Of a stretch of 11,899 nucleotides of DNA, positions 1 to 7,807 are shown one piece after another. Source of the stretch: Bacteroidota bacterium. GTDB lineage: Bacteria; Bacteroidota; Bacteroidia; Bacteroidales; FEN-979. The DNA is taken from NCBI GenBank assembly GCA_026391755.1, contig JAPLDN010000311.1:1-11899 (forward strand), written 5' to 3'. Numbering within the stretch: the stretch's first letter is position 1; every line of letters begins with the position of its first letter. A program made the position numbers and the translations under genes. The notes below the pieces were generated by a model. That model was not told where the DNA came from. It ran no database searches and was given only the letters and a program-made list of their open reading frames with translations.

Positions 1-909
1 GTCATTGAAGAAAAAATAGATAGGGTTCAGGGGGATCATGTTTTTACGAACTTCATAATGGAGATGGGGTGAAGTCGATTTACCCGTGTTACCAACATAA
101 CCTATAATCTGGCCTCTCAGGATCTTCTGCCCGGGCTTTACGAAGATCTTTGACAGGTGGGCATAAACAGTCCTGTAGTTATAACCATGGTCAATGACCA
201 CCTCATTCCCGTAACCCCCTTCTCCATCCCTTGCAGCAAAATCGATGGTGCCGTTGCCTGTAGCATATACCTCGGTACCAACAGCAGCAGTGAAATCCAT
301 TCCTTCATGAAACTTCCTGACCTTATAAAACGGGTCGACCCTTGTCCCGAAATATGAGCCAATCCTACGCAGGTCCTTGTTGTTCAATGGCTGGATTGCG
401 GGAATACAGGCCAGCATTTGTTCCTTGTTTTTGGCCAGAGTAAAAACCTCGTCGAAGGATTTCGACTGAACATAGAGCTGGCCAAGAATCTTATCCATCC
501 TCCTGGAGGTTTCAACCATCAGTTCCTCGTTCGAATAACCCTTGAGCTTTTCATAACGGTCTATCCCTCCTATGCCGGCTTCTCTCACTGAACCCGGAAT
601 AGGTTCAGCCTCAAAGATCACACGGTAAATATTATCATCCCTGTCCTGCAGATCCCTTATTACCCTGGTAATCCGGTCGAGCTGGTCGTTTAACATCCTG
701 TATTGGAACTTCATCTGCTCTATCTCCCGTTTCTGGGCTTTCATCTTTGGTGTATCCACGAAGTTGTAAGCAAGCAGAAGCACGGCAACAGCAAATACAA
801 CACCTGTCGACAGATGGGTGAAAAAATACAGCAACCTTTTTCTGAAAGTTGTCTGCACCCGGTCGAAGGTCAGTGACTTTTTATTAAACTTGTATTTTAC
901 CTTGCTCAT
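1..909 (-). CDS. Membrane-anchored M23 (LytM-type) peptidase, C-terminus cut by window edge
   Basis: The first 303 residues are in the window and the frame is open to the left edge, so the stop lies outside. The start is the ATG read leftwards from 909, giving MSKVKYKFNKK. Visible in order: a basic N-terminus; one membrane segment at about residues 26-51; a probable coiled coil at about 56-90; and a LytM domain from about 180 to the edge. Zinc-ligand motifs of family M23 are intact: HEGMD (H201, D205) and HLHYEVR (H282, H284), with YAHL (H251) as the further conserved histidine. Known family role: zinc endopeptidases cutting peptide cross-links of peptidoglycan, or non-lytic regulators when ligands are lost; here they are kept, so an active enzyme facing the periplasm is inferred. 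It diverges from alaS across 135 bp. Similar proteins are annotated as M23 family metallopeptidases; the exact substrate cannot be told. Confidence 0.93.
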   Translation of the reverse strand, partial: MSKVKYKFNKKSLTFDRVQTTFRKRLLYFFTHLSTGVVFAVAVLLLAYNFVDTPKMKAQKREIEQMKFQYRMLNDQLDRITRVIRDLQDRDDNIYRVIFEAEPIPGSVREAGIGGIDRYEKLKGYSNEELMVETSRRMDKILGQLYVQSKSFDEVFTLAKNKEQMLACIPAIQPLNNKDLRRIGSYFGTRVDPFYKVRKFHEGMDFTAAVGTEVYATGNGTIDFAARDGEGGYGNEVVIDHGYNYRTVYAHLSKIFVKPGQKILRGQIIGYVGNTGKSTSPHLHYEVRKNMIPLNPIYFFFND

Positions 910-954
910 TGGCAGCGCAATAAAGAATCGCTCAAAACAGGAAACATGAACCTG

Positions 955-988
955 CAAAATTAACTAAATAATTAACTTTGCTGCCAAA
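955..988 (-). promoter_or_regulatory. Bacteroidota-type promoter for the M23 peptidase gene
   Basis: On the minus strand TAATTTTG (955-962) matches the TAnnTTTG -7 element exactly. A TTTG (985-988) lies 22 bases upstream in the position of the -33 element. The box is about 46 bases before the ATG at 909. The match is by eye, and the spacing is slightly longer than the usual 19-21. Confidence 0.5.
973..980 (+). promoter_or_regulatory. Possible -7 element for alaS
   Basis: TAACTTTG matches TAnnTTTG exactly on the plus strand, 64 bases before the alaS ATG, but no TTG is found at the -33 position. It lies only 10 bases from the opposing -7 box of the peptidase gene, so the two promoters would compete for the same DNA. 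A weaker alternative sits nearer the gene: TTG at 1005-1007, then TA at 1030-1031 and TTTG at 1036-1039, with one extra base in the box. That one would give an almost leaderless alaS message. Confidence 0.35.
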
Positions 989-1044
989 TCCCTTTTAACA
1001 AAAATTGTTAAAGCCTGTTAACGCATTGTTAATCTTTTGTTTAG

Positions 1045-3702
1045 ATGAATTCAACCGCCATACGTCAAGCCTTTCTTGATTATTTCAAATCGAAAGGGCA
1101 CCAGATTCTGCCATCGGCCCCCATGGTCATAAAAAATGACCCTACTCTCATGTTTACCAATGCGGGGATGAACCAGTTCAAGGACCTGTTCCTCGGTAAC
1201 AGGGAAGCTTCATTCAAACGGGTTGCCGACACACAGAAATGCCTCAGGGTTTCGGGCAAGCATAATGACCTGGAAGAAGTGGGTATAGATACCTACCACC
1301 ACACCATGTTTGAAATGCTGGGCAACTGGTCATTCGGTGATTACTTTAAAAAAGAAGCCATTGAATGGGGATGGGAGTTCCTGACCGAAATAGTGAAGAT
1401 ACAAAAAGACAGGATGTATGTTACTGTTTTTGAAGGTGATGCTAAAGAAGGGCTTGAGCGTGATACCGAAGCGTTTGATTACTGGAGAGCCCTGATCCCA
1501 CAAGACCGTATCCTGATGGGATCCAAGAAGGATAATTTCTGGGAAATGGGTGATACAGGCCCCTGCGGACCCTGTTCTGAGATCCATGTCGACCTCAGGG
1601 ACGATAAAGAGCGCAGCCAGGTTACAGGCCATCTCCTGGTCAATACGGGGAACCCGCTTGTGATCGAGATATGGAACCTGGTGTTCATACAATACAACCG
1701 CCAAACCAGCGGTCAGCTTAACCCTCTGCCTGCAAGGCATGTAGATACAGGGATGGGATTCGAACGTTTGTGCATGGTCCTCCAGGGTAAAAAATCGAAT
1801 TACGACACCGATGTTTTCCAGCCCCTGATTCACCATATCGCCGGACTTGCCGAAAAGGAATACGGGTCCGATGTCAAAACCGATACGGCCATTCGGGTCA
1901 TTGCCGATCATATAAGGGCAATTTCTTTTGCTATTGCAGACGGCCAGTTACCTTCGAATGTCAAAGCGGGATATGTCATCCGCAGGATACTAAGAAGAGC
2001 TGTAAGGTACGGCTATACATTCCTCGGGTTCAGGGATCCTTTTCTTTATACCCTGGCACCTGTTCTGATCAACCAGATGGGAATTGTATTTCCCGAACTG
2101 ATCTCGCAGAAAGACCTCATCGTCAATGTAGTGAAAGAAGAGGAAACCGCATTTCTCAGGACCCTTGCAACAGGGATACAGAAGTTTACCAATTATATCG
2201 GATGCAGGATGCAAGATGCAGGATCCCGCATCTTGCATCCTGCATCTCACCTGATCGATGGCGGATTTGCCTTCGAGCTATTTGACACTTACGGCTTCCC
2301 CATCGACCTTACGCAGCTGATGGCCCGGGAGGCAGGATGGGAAGTGGATATGGAAGGCTTCAGGAAAGGCCTGGAAGAACAGAAGTCCAGGTCGAGGCAG
2401 GCCGCCAGCGTGCAAACCTCTGATTGGGTTGTGGTGGTTGAAGATTCAGTACTGCCCGAATTTGTAGGGTATGACACCCTGAAAATTGAAACAGAGATCT
2501 CCAGGTACAGGAAGATCGTGACCAGGGGACAGGAACTTTATCATATTGTTCTGGATCAGACCCCGTTTTATGCTGAATCGGGCGGACAGGTTGGCGATAA
2601 AGGATGGCTTTCTTCGGGTAATCAAAAGATTACTGTCATTGATACGTTAAAGGAAAACGACCTGATCATCCACATCTGCGATACAATCCCGGTGAACCCC
2701 GAACAACCTGTTATTGCTGAAGTAGATTCCATGAAGCGCAGGATGACGGCCAATAACCACTCAGCAACGCATCTCATGCACTCCGCACTTCGCAAAGTAT
2801 TAGGAACCCATGTTGAACAAAAAGGATCGCTTGTGGATGACGAACACCTGCGTTTCGACTTTACTCACTTTGCCAAGCTGGGAAAAGACGAAATTGAAGC
2901 TGTGGAAAAGATAGTCAATTCAAAGATCCGGGAAAATATCAGGCTGAATGAAGAAAGGGCGATGCCGATAGCAGATGCAAAAAAGATTGGGGCCATGGCC
3001 CTGTTCGGAGAAAAATATGGTGATTTCGTAAGGGTTGTGACCTTTGACCCGGCATTCTCTGTTGAATTCTGCGGGGGCACACACGTTGCCTCCAGCGGCC
3101 AGATCGGCTTATTCAAGATCATATCGGAAAGCGCCATTGCTGCAGGAGTTAGAAGGATTGAGGCCATTACTGCCGAAAAAGCAGAGAGCTGGTTCTACGA
3201 AAAGCTTCATCTGCTCGACGAAGTGTCGGAAACCCTTAAGAACCCTAAAGATCTCTTAAAAGGAATGAAAAACCTGGTGGAAGAAAACCAGGCACTCAGG
3301 AAAGATGCAGCTGAACTGGCAAAGATCAGGGGCGGGCAGGTGAAAGAAGACCTTATCAAGAAAGCTGAAGTCATCAATGGAATTACCTTTATTTCGGCGA
3401 TTGTGGACCTGGATACTGAGATCATCAAAAACCTGGCTTTTGAGCTGCGTACCTGTGCCGACCAGGCTTTCATCGTATTAGCCAATGAAAGCGACGGCAA
3501 AGCCGGCCTTACTGTAGCCGTTTCAGATGCCCTGGTCAAAGCCGGCAAATTGAATGCAGGAACCATCATCCGTGAAATTGCAAAGGAAGTCCAGGGAGGA
3601 GGAGGAGGGCAGCCTCATATTGCAACGGCAGGAGGGAAAAACCCGGCGGGGATACCCGCAGCTTTGGAAAGAGCCAGGGAGATCGTCAGCCGTGAATCGT
3701 GA
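1045..3702 (+). CDS. alaS: Alanyl-tRNA synthetase with an in-frame palindrome-encoded insert
   Basis: Cytoplasmic class II synthetase that charges tRNA-Ala with alanine and hydrolyses mischarged Ser/Gly-tRNA-Ala. The full domain order is visible in 885 residues (E. coli has 876): the catalytic core with the motif 2 stretch TQKCLRVSGKHNDLEEVG and motif 3 GMGFERL (236-242); the tRNA-recognition domain to about residue 440; the editing domain with zinc-site residues in HSATH (H572, H576) and CGGTH (C676, H680); then a coiled coil and the C-Ala domain ending in GGGGGQPHIATAGG. All key residues are present, so the enzyme should be active. The odd part is residues 386-402, where a 46-bp palindrome supplies an extra peptide just before the conserved IDGGFAFELFDTYGFP segment. 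The connecting loop there is about 11 residues longer than in E. coli as I remember that sequence. The start is the only reasonable ATG and gives the usual N-terminus. Confidence 0.98.
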   Translation: MNSTAIRQAFLDYFKSKGHQILPSAPMVIKNDPTLMFTNAGMNQFKDLFLGNREASFKRVADTQKCLRVSGKHNDLEEVGIDTYHHTMFEMLGNWSFGDYFKKEAIEWGWEFLTEIVKIQKDRMYVTVFEGDAKEGLERDTEAFDYWRALIPQDRILMGSKKDNFWEMGDTGPCGPCSEIHVDLRDDKERSQVTGHLLVNTGNPLVIEIWNLVFIQYNRQTSGQLNPLPARHVDTGMGFERLCMVLQGKKSNYDTDVFQPLIHHIAGLAEKEYGSDVKTDTAIRVIADHIRAISFAIADGQLPSNVKAGYVIRRILRRAVRYGYTFLGFRDPFLYTLAPVLINQMGIVFPELISQKDLIVNVVKEEETAFLRTLATGIQKFTNYIGCRMQDAGSRILHPASHLIDGGFAFELFDTYGFPIDLTQLMAREAGWEVDMEGFRKGLEEQKSRSRQAASVQTSDWVVVVEDSVLPEFVGYDTLKIETEISRYRKIVTRGQELYHIVLDQTPFYAESGGQVGDKGWLSSGNQKITVIDTLKENDLIIHICDTIPVNPEQPVIAEVDSMKRRMTANNHSATHLMHSALRKVLGTHVEQKGSLVDDEHLRFDFTHFAKLGKDEIEAVEKIVNSKIRENIRLNEERAMPIADAKKIGAMALFGEKYGDFVRVVTFDPAFSVEFCGGTHVASSGQIGLFKIISESAIAAGVRRIEAITAEKAESWFYEKLHLLDEVSETLKNPKDLLKGMKNLVEENQALRKDAAELAKIRGGQVKEDLIKKAEVINGITFISAIVDLDTEIIKNLAFELRTCADQAFIVLANESDGKAGLTVAVSDALVKAGKLNAGTIIREIAKEVQGGGGGQPHIATAGGKNPAGIPAALERAREIVSRES
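2201..2246. repeat. Palindromic element inserted in alaS coding sequence
   Basis: The left arm GATGCAGGATGCAAGATGC (2201-2219) and right arm GCATCTTGCATCCTGCATC (2228-2246) are perfect 19-base inverted repeats. The 8-base centre is AGGATCCC, which itself contains GGATCC, so the whole 46 bp is a palindrome with one mismatched pair. It is made of 7-bp words: GATGCAG, GATGCAA, GATGCAG, GATCCCG, CATCTTG, CATCCTG, CATCTCA. It is read in frame without a stop and encodes residues 386-401 of AlaRS (GCRMQDAGSRILHPAS). Because of the symmetry, the opposite strand would encode nearly the same peptide (CRMQDAGSCILHPAS). The 12-base word CATCTTGCATCC recurs at 7810-7821. Confidence 0.9.
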
Positions 3703-3762
3703 GCCGGAACTCATGAACCGTTGACAGTCGACGCTCCCTCATCCGCAGACCAGTTTTTATAT

Positions 3763-3770
3763 TAACTTTG
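3763..3770 (+). promoter_or_regulatory. -7 promoter element before the secreted-protein gene
   Basis: TAACTTTG is an exact TAnnTTTG match 26 bases before the ATG at 3797, a typical distance. No TTG stands at the expected -33 position. The rest of the 94-bp gap after alaS (3703-3796) shows no terminator hairpin. Confidence 0.5.
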
Positions 3771-3796
3771 TATGCGTTCCTCTTCTGCTGATTTTC

Positions 3797-4204
3797 ATGA
3801 AACGCTTGCGTATATCTATATCAGCCATCACGCTATTCCTGGTCCTCAACTCACCGGCCGGCTACAGTGAAGGGTCGAAGCAGCTGAATAAAGGTTGCCA
3901 GACATGGTCAACTTACCTCTACCTTTGCAACGATTTCGCCAGTCACTGTACTGATACAAATGGCATACGTTCCCAGTTTGCTGCTTATGATGCCACTCAC
4001 AGTGCACCCGACAATTCAAAACTCTATTTTGTAACAAGAGCAAATGAGGTCGTTTATCTGGGGTTTAACGGGTCTCCTACAGACACTATTTCAGGATTGG
4101 ATATAGTATACCGCATATGTGACAGCACGGGAGCGGTTGTATATACAGAGGATTACCTTCCGAAAGTTGCAGCTACACCGGGGTTCATTCCAGGATTGTT
4201 ATGA
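3797..4204 (+). pseudogene. N-terminal piece of a split T9SS-exported protein
   Basis: 135 residues. A Sec signal peptide is clear: MKRLR, a hydrophobic stretch at about 8-20, and likely cleavage near residue 24, before EGSKQL. The mature part resembles the N-terminus of large Bacteroidota secreted proteins that begin with EGSKQL and continue to ICDSTGAVVYTE, as I recall that family. It ends abruptly at 4204 after TPGFIPGLL, where family members normally continue for several hundred residues. The stop overlaps the start of the next frame by four bases (ATGA), which would permit translational coupling. This piece has an export signal but no sorting domain, and the next has the sorting domain but no export signal. 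I therefore read the pair as one gene broken by a frame change, probably with a short deletion. A genuine two-gene arrangement or a sequencing or assembly error are the alternatives. Confidence 0.65.
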
Positions 4205-6300
4205 TGTATCTGTTAGACATAACCATCTATGATAATATGACATCATCGGTCAAACCGGGAAGATTATTCTCCAAAGCCTGGCAGTTTGCTTCCAACGCTT
4301 TTACAGGTATAAATTATATTTTGTCGGATGACGGCATTGTTACTTCGGCAGAGTTTGACCAGATGAACGGGGGCGGCTGGATACAATATGCCAACCAGAC
4401 AGGCTGCGGCAATACCAACTGGGTGGACGACCGGAAATCCCTGTTCAACCAGCAGGCCATATTTCCCCAGTACAAAATATTCCTGAACTCCCCTGACCCT
4501 GCTGTTTTTAAAATAGCCACAAGTCTTGGACAGATCGTACCTCCCGATCCCACCGGAACCAGGAACTGTGACGGGACTATTGACTATACAGTAAATGTTG
4601 ACAAAGCGGGAAATGTACAGATCCAGCTGAATTTTACTCCATCAACTTATATCTCCCGTATGCTGAGCCAGGTCGTTAGTACCGGGTCAAATATCATTCA
4701 CTGGGACGGAAAGGACGGCAGCGGAACCGAAGTACCCAACAATGTGGCCGTTGGATTGGTAGTCACCTATATTAACGGGCTTACAAACCTGCCCTTGTAT
4801 GATGTGGAAGGAAACGATTCGGGCATTCTTGTTAAATTGGTCGCACCAACCGGTGATCCGCTCAAAGTATACTGGGACGACTCAAATATCTGGAACGGTA
4901 CCTGCACGGGATGCATGGCAGGCCGCGGACCAAACACCGAGGATGTCAAAACTAACGCTCTCACGGGAGGATGTGCCAACCCGGTCATATATCCTCCTGG
5001 CTGTCATAAATGGCCATTTTCAGGAAGAGGCTGGGGCAATCTTAATACGATTAATTCCTGGTGGTATACCGTGACGACCAGCTCATCTTATCCTTCTGTT
5101 GCCGAATGGCGGAGTCCTAAACTTCTGGCCTTTATTGACGGGCCGCTCACAGCCTGTGCCGGGAACAAGGGAGCAATTATTTCGGTCACTGCCGATCCCA
5201 ATACCGAAGAATATCATTGGGAATACACAGGCACTGGTGTTACTTTTCTGCCATCTGCAACCACAACAGTTCCTTCCGTTACACTGGATTTCTCCCTCTC
5301 GGCTACTCCGGGCAATATCACTGTTTACGGAACCAACACCAATTGCAGCGGCGCACCCAGTCCTCTTATAAGCCTTCCTGTCAGCATCTCCGGGCCTATT
5401 GTTGCGCCCGACCTGGGACCCAACCGGACTGTATGCCCGGGACCCGGGGCAATACTGGATGCAGGATCCGGGTATATTGCCTATCTGTGGTCTACCAATG
5501 AAACGACTCGCAGTATTACAGCCAAACTATCTGGGAAATACTGGGTGCGGGTGGGGCAAAACGGTTGTAGTGCAAGCGATTCGGTTACACTTGTAATTTT
5601 TCCTCTATACCCGACGAAACTGAAACCCGATACAGCTATCTGCGAAGGGCAATCCTATACCCTGGATCCCGGAGAAAATTTCATTTCAATCGTCTGGAGC
5701 ACCGGTGATACTTCAAAAACCATTACGATAACCAGTGGGGGCATATACTCAGTGCATACCATTGATGTAAACAACTGTCCGGGAGACGACGCCGTGAAAA
5801 TTGCCCTCAGACCGGCAATAAATGTAAATCTTGCAAGGGATACTTCACTTTGTTCAGGCTCCACTATTGTCTTGCATGCCACTTTCCCCGGTGCCGCCTA
5901 TCAATGGCAGGACGGGTCAAATGATTCCCTGTTCACCGTGACCGAACCGGGGACTTACTGGGTACGCGTGAGCCACGATAGTTGTGCCGTGGTCGACACT
6001 TCAACCGTTAATTACTGTGCAGGCGGCATTTATTTCCCAACCGCTTTTGCCCCCGGAAGCCTGGTTGGGAACAATTATTTTCACCCCCTCGGACCGGCGA
6101 TGTCAAAATTCACTCTAAGTATTTTTGACCGTTGGGGACAGCAGATTTTTACTACTGATAACCAGGAAACCGGATGGGACGGCACAAGAAAAGGTTCATT
6201 ATGTCCTCCCGATGTATATGTTTATCTGGCTTCTTATGAATTACCATCTTCCCCCGGTACAACAATCAAAGTGAAGGGAACGGTAACCCTGGTCAGGTGA
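4201..6300 (+). pseudogene. C-terminal piece of a split T9SS-exported protein: Ig/PKD-like repeats and type B sorting domain
   Basis: 699 residues, no signal peptide. Residues 1-400 hold a conserved N-terminal module with YLLDITIYDN, GRLFSKAWQF, LSDDGIVTSAEF, YPQYKIFLNSPDP-like text (here FPQYKIFLNSPDP), LPLYDVEGND, KVYWDDSNI and TINSWWYT, a pattern I know from large secreted Bacteroidota proteins. Three tandem Ig/PKD-like repeats follow at about 402-470, 471-537 and 538-605, each with the pattern D..IC.G...L..G....Y.WS.G and a later G.Y.V.V...C. Residues 610-699 match the gliding-motility-associated type B C-terminal domain: FPTAFAPGS, IFDRWGQQIF, GWDG, CPPDVYVYLASY and GTVTLVR. Known role: such proteins are exported by the type IX system and fixed at or released from the cell surface; a ligand cannot be deduced. 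Without the signal peptide on 3797-4204 this piece could not leave the cytoplasm. Relative to 3797, this frame is reached by a -1 shift anywhere in 4123-4204. Confidence 0.75.
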
Positions 6301-6305
6301 TTTGT

Positions 6306-6313
6306 TATTTTTG
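6306..6313 (+). promoter_or_regulatory. -7 promoter element before the AlkD-like gene
   Basis: TATTTTTG matches TAnnTTTG exactly, 23 bases before the ATG at 6337 and just after the stop at 6300. No convincing -33 TTG is seen, as that position falls in the end of the preceding gene. Confidence 0.45.
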
Positions 6314-6336
6314 TTTGAGCCGATAAACCAAAACCT

Positions 6337-7059
6337 ATGAACTCCCCCGAAAAAATTGTCAAGAAAACCGAAGCCTTTTGCATGGCCAATGCCGACGAGG
6401 CCATCGTTAAAAAATATTCAAAGTATTTCAGGGAAGGATTCGATGCTTGGGGCGTGAATTCCGAACTGTTAAACCAGCAGGCTGATACTATTTTTGCGCT
6501 GCCGGGGATAACAAATGCCGGTATCTGTGAAGTCTGCATTTTACTGGTTCAGTCCCCAAAGTACGAAATGACGTCCATTGCCGGACTATTGCTTAAAAAG
6601 ATTAAAAAGCAGTGGAACAGGGAAATGGTCACGACCCTTGAAAAGATGTTCACCTTTGGGATTAACAACTGGGCCCATACAGATTGGATCTGCAGCGAGA
6701 TCATACCCGACATGATTAAAATGAAGCTTATTTCAATAGAGTCACTCAAACCCTGGAGAAATGCCGCTAACAAGTTCCAGAGAAGGGCAGCGGTTGTTGG
6801 CCTGATCAAGCCGATGAAGAAAGCAACTGACTTCAAACCTTATTTTGAATTTATTGATCCCATGATGATGGATGAAGAAAGGGTGGTTCACCAGGGACTT
6901 GGGTGGTTCCTGAGGGAGGCATGGAAGAAACAGGCAGAACCTGCAGAGAAATTTCTTCTGAAATGGAAAGATTCGGCAGCACGTTTGATTTTCCAGTATG
7001 CCACGGAGAAGATGACTCCCGAACAAAAAGCCAGGTACAGAAAAGCTAAAGGGAATTAA
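6337..7059 (+). CDS. AlkD-like DNA alkylation repair protein (HEAT-repeat DNA glycosylase family)
   Basis: 240 residues, the usual length of the DNA alkylation repair enzyme family, and helical throughout, as expected of an ALK-type HEAT-repeat fold. Residues used by Bacillus cereus AlkD to excise bulky or positively charged alkylated bases (W109, D113, R148, W187) have plausible counterparts: W112 and D116 in NNWAHTD with the same spacing, R149 or R150 in FQRRAAVVGLI, and W190 in GLGWFLREAW. The GW.LREAW segment is the most recognisable family signature. Inferred role: removal of 3-methyl- or 7-methyl-purines from DNA in the cytoplasm. The start at 6337 sits 23 bases after a -7 box and gives a normal N-terminus. 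The gene converges on the minus-strand gene at 7076-7630, with only 16 bases between stops. Some relatives lack glycosylase activity, so the family assignment is firmer than the activity. Confidence 0.9.
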   Translation: MNSPEKIVKKTEAFCMANADEAIVKKYSKYFREGFDAWGVNSELLNQQADTIFALPGITNAGICEVCILLVQSPKYEMTSIAGLLLKKIKKQWNREMVTTLEKMFTFGINNWAHTDWICSEIIPDMIKMKLISIESLKPWRNAANKFQRRAAVVGLIKPMKKATDFKPYFEFIDPMMMDEERVVHQGLGWFLREAWKKQAEPAEKFLLKWKDSAARLIFQYATEKMTPEQKARYRKAKGN

Positions 7060-7075
7060 ACCGGTTTGATCGGGC

Positions 7076-7630
7076 TTACATCATCAGGCGGGCTTCGTCC
7101 TTAACATAATTCAAGGCGGCCGCAGTTGCAGGGTTTTCATTTTGAAGGCTGATGTCGAAGATCACTCGGATCAGGGCCGGGGCGGGATCCAGGGGATCAA
7201 GTTGTCCGGCTGCGCGGTTTATAATAGAAATAGATTCCTCCCTTGCATTTTTGATCATCTCCCAGGCAGTTGAAGAAATATAAACCTGCTGGCTGAGATT
7301 GTAATCAAATTCCTCCCTAATGGTCTTGATCATAGCCAGCTGGAGTTCAGGTACATTCATTTCGGACCTCTGTACACGCATAACAAGATTGGCAGGCTGG
7401 ATGCGCTCAAGGAACATTACTATTCTTTCGTAAGCCTGTAATTTCAAAGGAAGTGTAATTCTTTTTGATTCGCTGATGTCAGTGTTAACCTGAGCCGGAG
7501 CCATGGTGTATTTGTATTTCAGCCTCAGATAGTATGCAATTAGCAGCCAGGCGGCAAGCGAGCCCAGTCCGATGATCATGAAGGCATGAATAATATCGGT
7601 AATGAGAGTAGTCCAGAAGAAATTGTCCAT
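7076..7630 (-). CDS. Small membrane-anchored protein of unknown function
   Basis: 184 residues. One membrane segment is visible near the N-terminus (about 13-35), followed by a soluble, mostly helical part. The stretch LPLKLQAYERIVMFLERIQPANLVMRV (about 60-86) and the later RAAGQLDPLDP region look like a conserved family I have met only in Bacteroidota, which I believe is catalogued as a DUF (possibly DUF7935); I am not sure of the number. No catalytic motif is visible. Topology is probably N-terminus out, soluble domain in the cytoplasm, but charges are not decisive. A -7 box lies 18 bases before the ATG at 7630. The neighbours, a DNA glycosylase gene and an aminotransferase gene, give no functional hint. 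Confidence 0.85.
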   Translation of the reverse strand: MDNFFWTTLITDIIHAFMIIGLGSLAAWLLIAYYLRLKYKYTMAPAQVNTDISESKRITLPLKLQAYERIVMFLERIQPANLVMRVQRSEMNVPELQLAMIKTIREEFDYNLSQQVYISSTAWEMIKNAREESISIINRAAGQLDPLDPAPALIRVIFDISLQNENPATAAALNYVKDEARLMM

Positions 7631-7647
7631 GGGTGGAATGTTTTAGG

Positions 7648-7655
7648 CAAAGGTA
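7648..7655 (-). promoter_or_regulatory. -7 promoter element before the membrane-protein gene
   Basis: On the minus strand TACCTTTG matches TAnnTTTG exactly, 17 bases before the ATG at 7630. The expected -33 position falls at the edge of the 7668-7807 repeat region and has no TTG. Confidence 0.5.
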
Positions 7656-7667
7656 TGGAATAAACCT

Positions 7668-7689
7668 GGATGACCGGATAGCTGGATAA
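7668..7689. repeat. Inverted copies of the 8-bp repeat words
   Basis: The stretch reads GGATGACC, GGATAGCT, GGATAA. These are reverse complements of the AGTCATCC and AGCTATCC units of the array at 7736-7807, with one mismatch in the first word. It can pair with TTATCC...AGTCATCC of the array to form a long stem around the 7690-7704 hairpin. Confidence 0.85.
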
Positions 7690-7704
7690 GGCTGCTTCGC
7701 AGCC
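7690..7704. repeat. Small perfect hairpin inside the repeat region
   Basis: GGCTGC-TTC-GCAGCC: a 6-bp GC-rich stem with a 3-base loop. It has no T tract on either side, so it is unlikely to be an intrinsic terminator. It sits between the inverted words and the direct array, near the tip of the potential larger cruciform. Confidence 0.8.
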
Positions 7705-7735
7705 GATTTATGATTATCCATTAATCCCGTTATCC

Positions 7736-7807
7736 AGCTATCCAGCTATCCAGCTATCCAGTCATCCAGCTATCCAGCTATCCAGCTATCCAGTCATCCA
7801 GCTATCC
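7736..7807. repeat. 8-bp tandem array with 32-bp super-period
   Basis: Nine abutting 8-bp units without indels: three AGCTATCC, one AGTCATCC, three AGCTATCC, one AGTCATCC, one AGCTATCC, preceded by a partial TATCC (7731-7735). The variant unit recurs every fourth position, giving a 32-bp higher-order repeat. The array ends 79 bases before the aminotransferase start and 41 before its -7 box. The flanking 7810-7821 (CATCTTGCATCC) repeats the word from the alaS palindrome. Confidence 0.93.

Noticed and set aside
1330..1911. 193-residue open frame on the minus strand within alaS
   Set aside because: It lies wholly opposite conserved AlaRS coding sequence and its translation shows no recognisable domain; it is a shadow frame.
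4123..4204. Programmed -1 frameshift joining the two secreted-protein frames
   Set aside because: No X XXY YYZ slippery heptamer or obvious downstream stem was found in the overlap zone; a deletion or error explains it more simply.
5457..5468. GATGCAGGATCC-like match to the centre of the alaS palindrome inside the secreted-protein gene
   Set aside because: It encodes LDAGSGY, a common motif of this Ig/PKD-like repeat, has no matching inverted arm nearby, and is explained by protein conservation.
7058..7067. AAACCGGTTT, a 10-bp palindrome at the AlkD-like gene stop, considered as a shared terminator for the convergent genes
   Set aside because: The stem would have no loop and there is no T tract on either strand.
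7690..7704. GGCTGC-TTC-GCAGCC considered as an intrinsic terminator
   Set aside because: No T run follows on either strand, and no gene on either strand ends just before it.
7668..7807. 8-bp array considered as a CRISPR array or integration site
   Set aside because: Units abut with no spacers, there are no cas genes, and no integrase is in the window.
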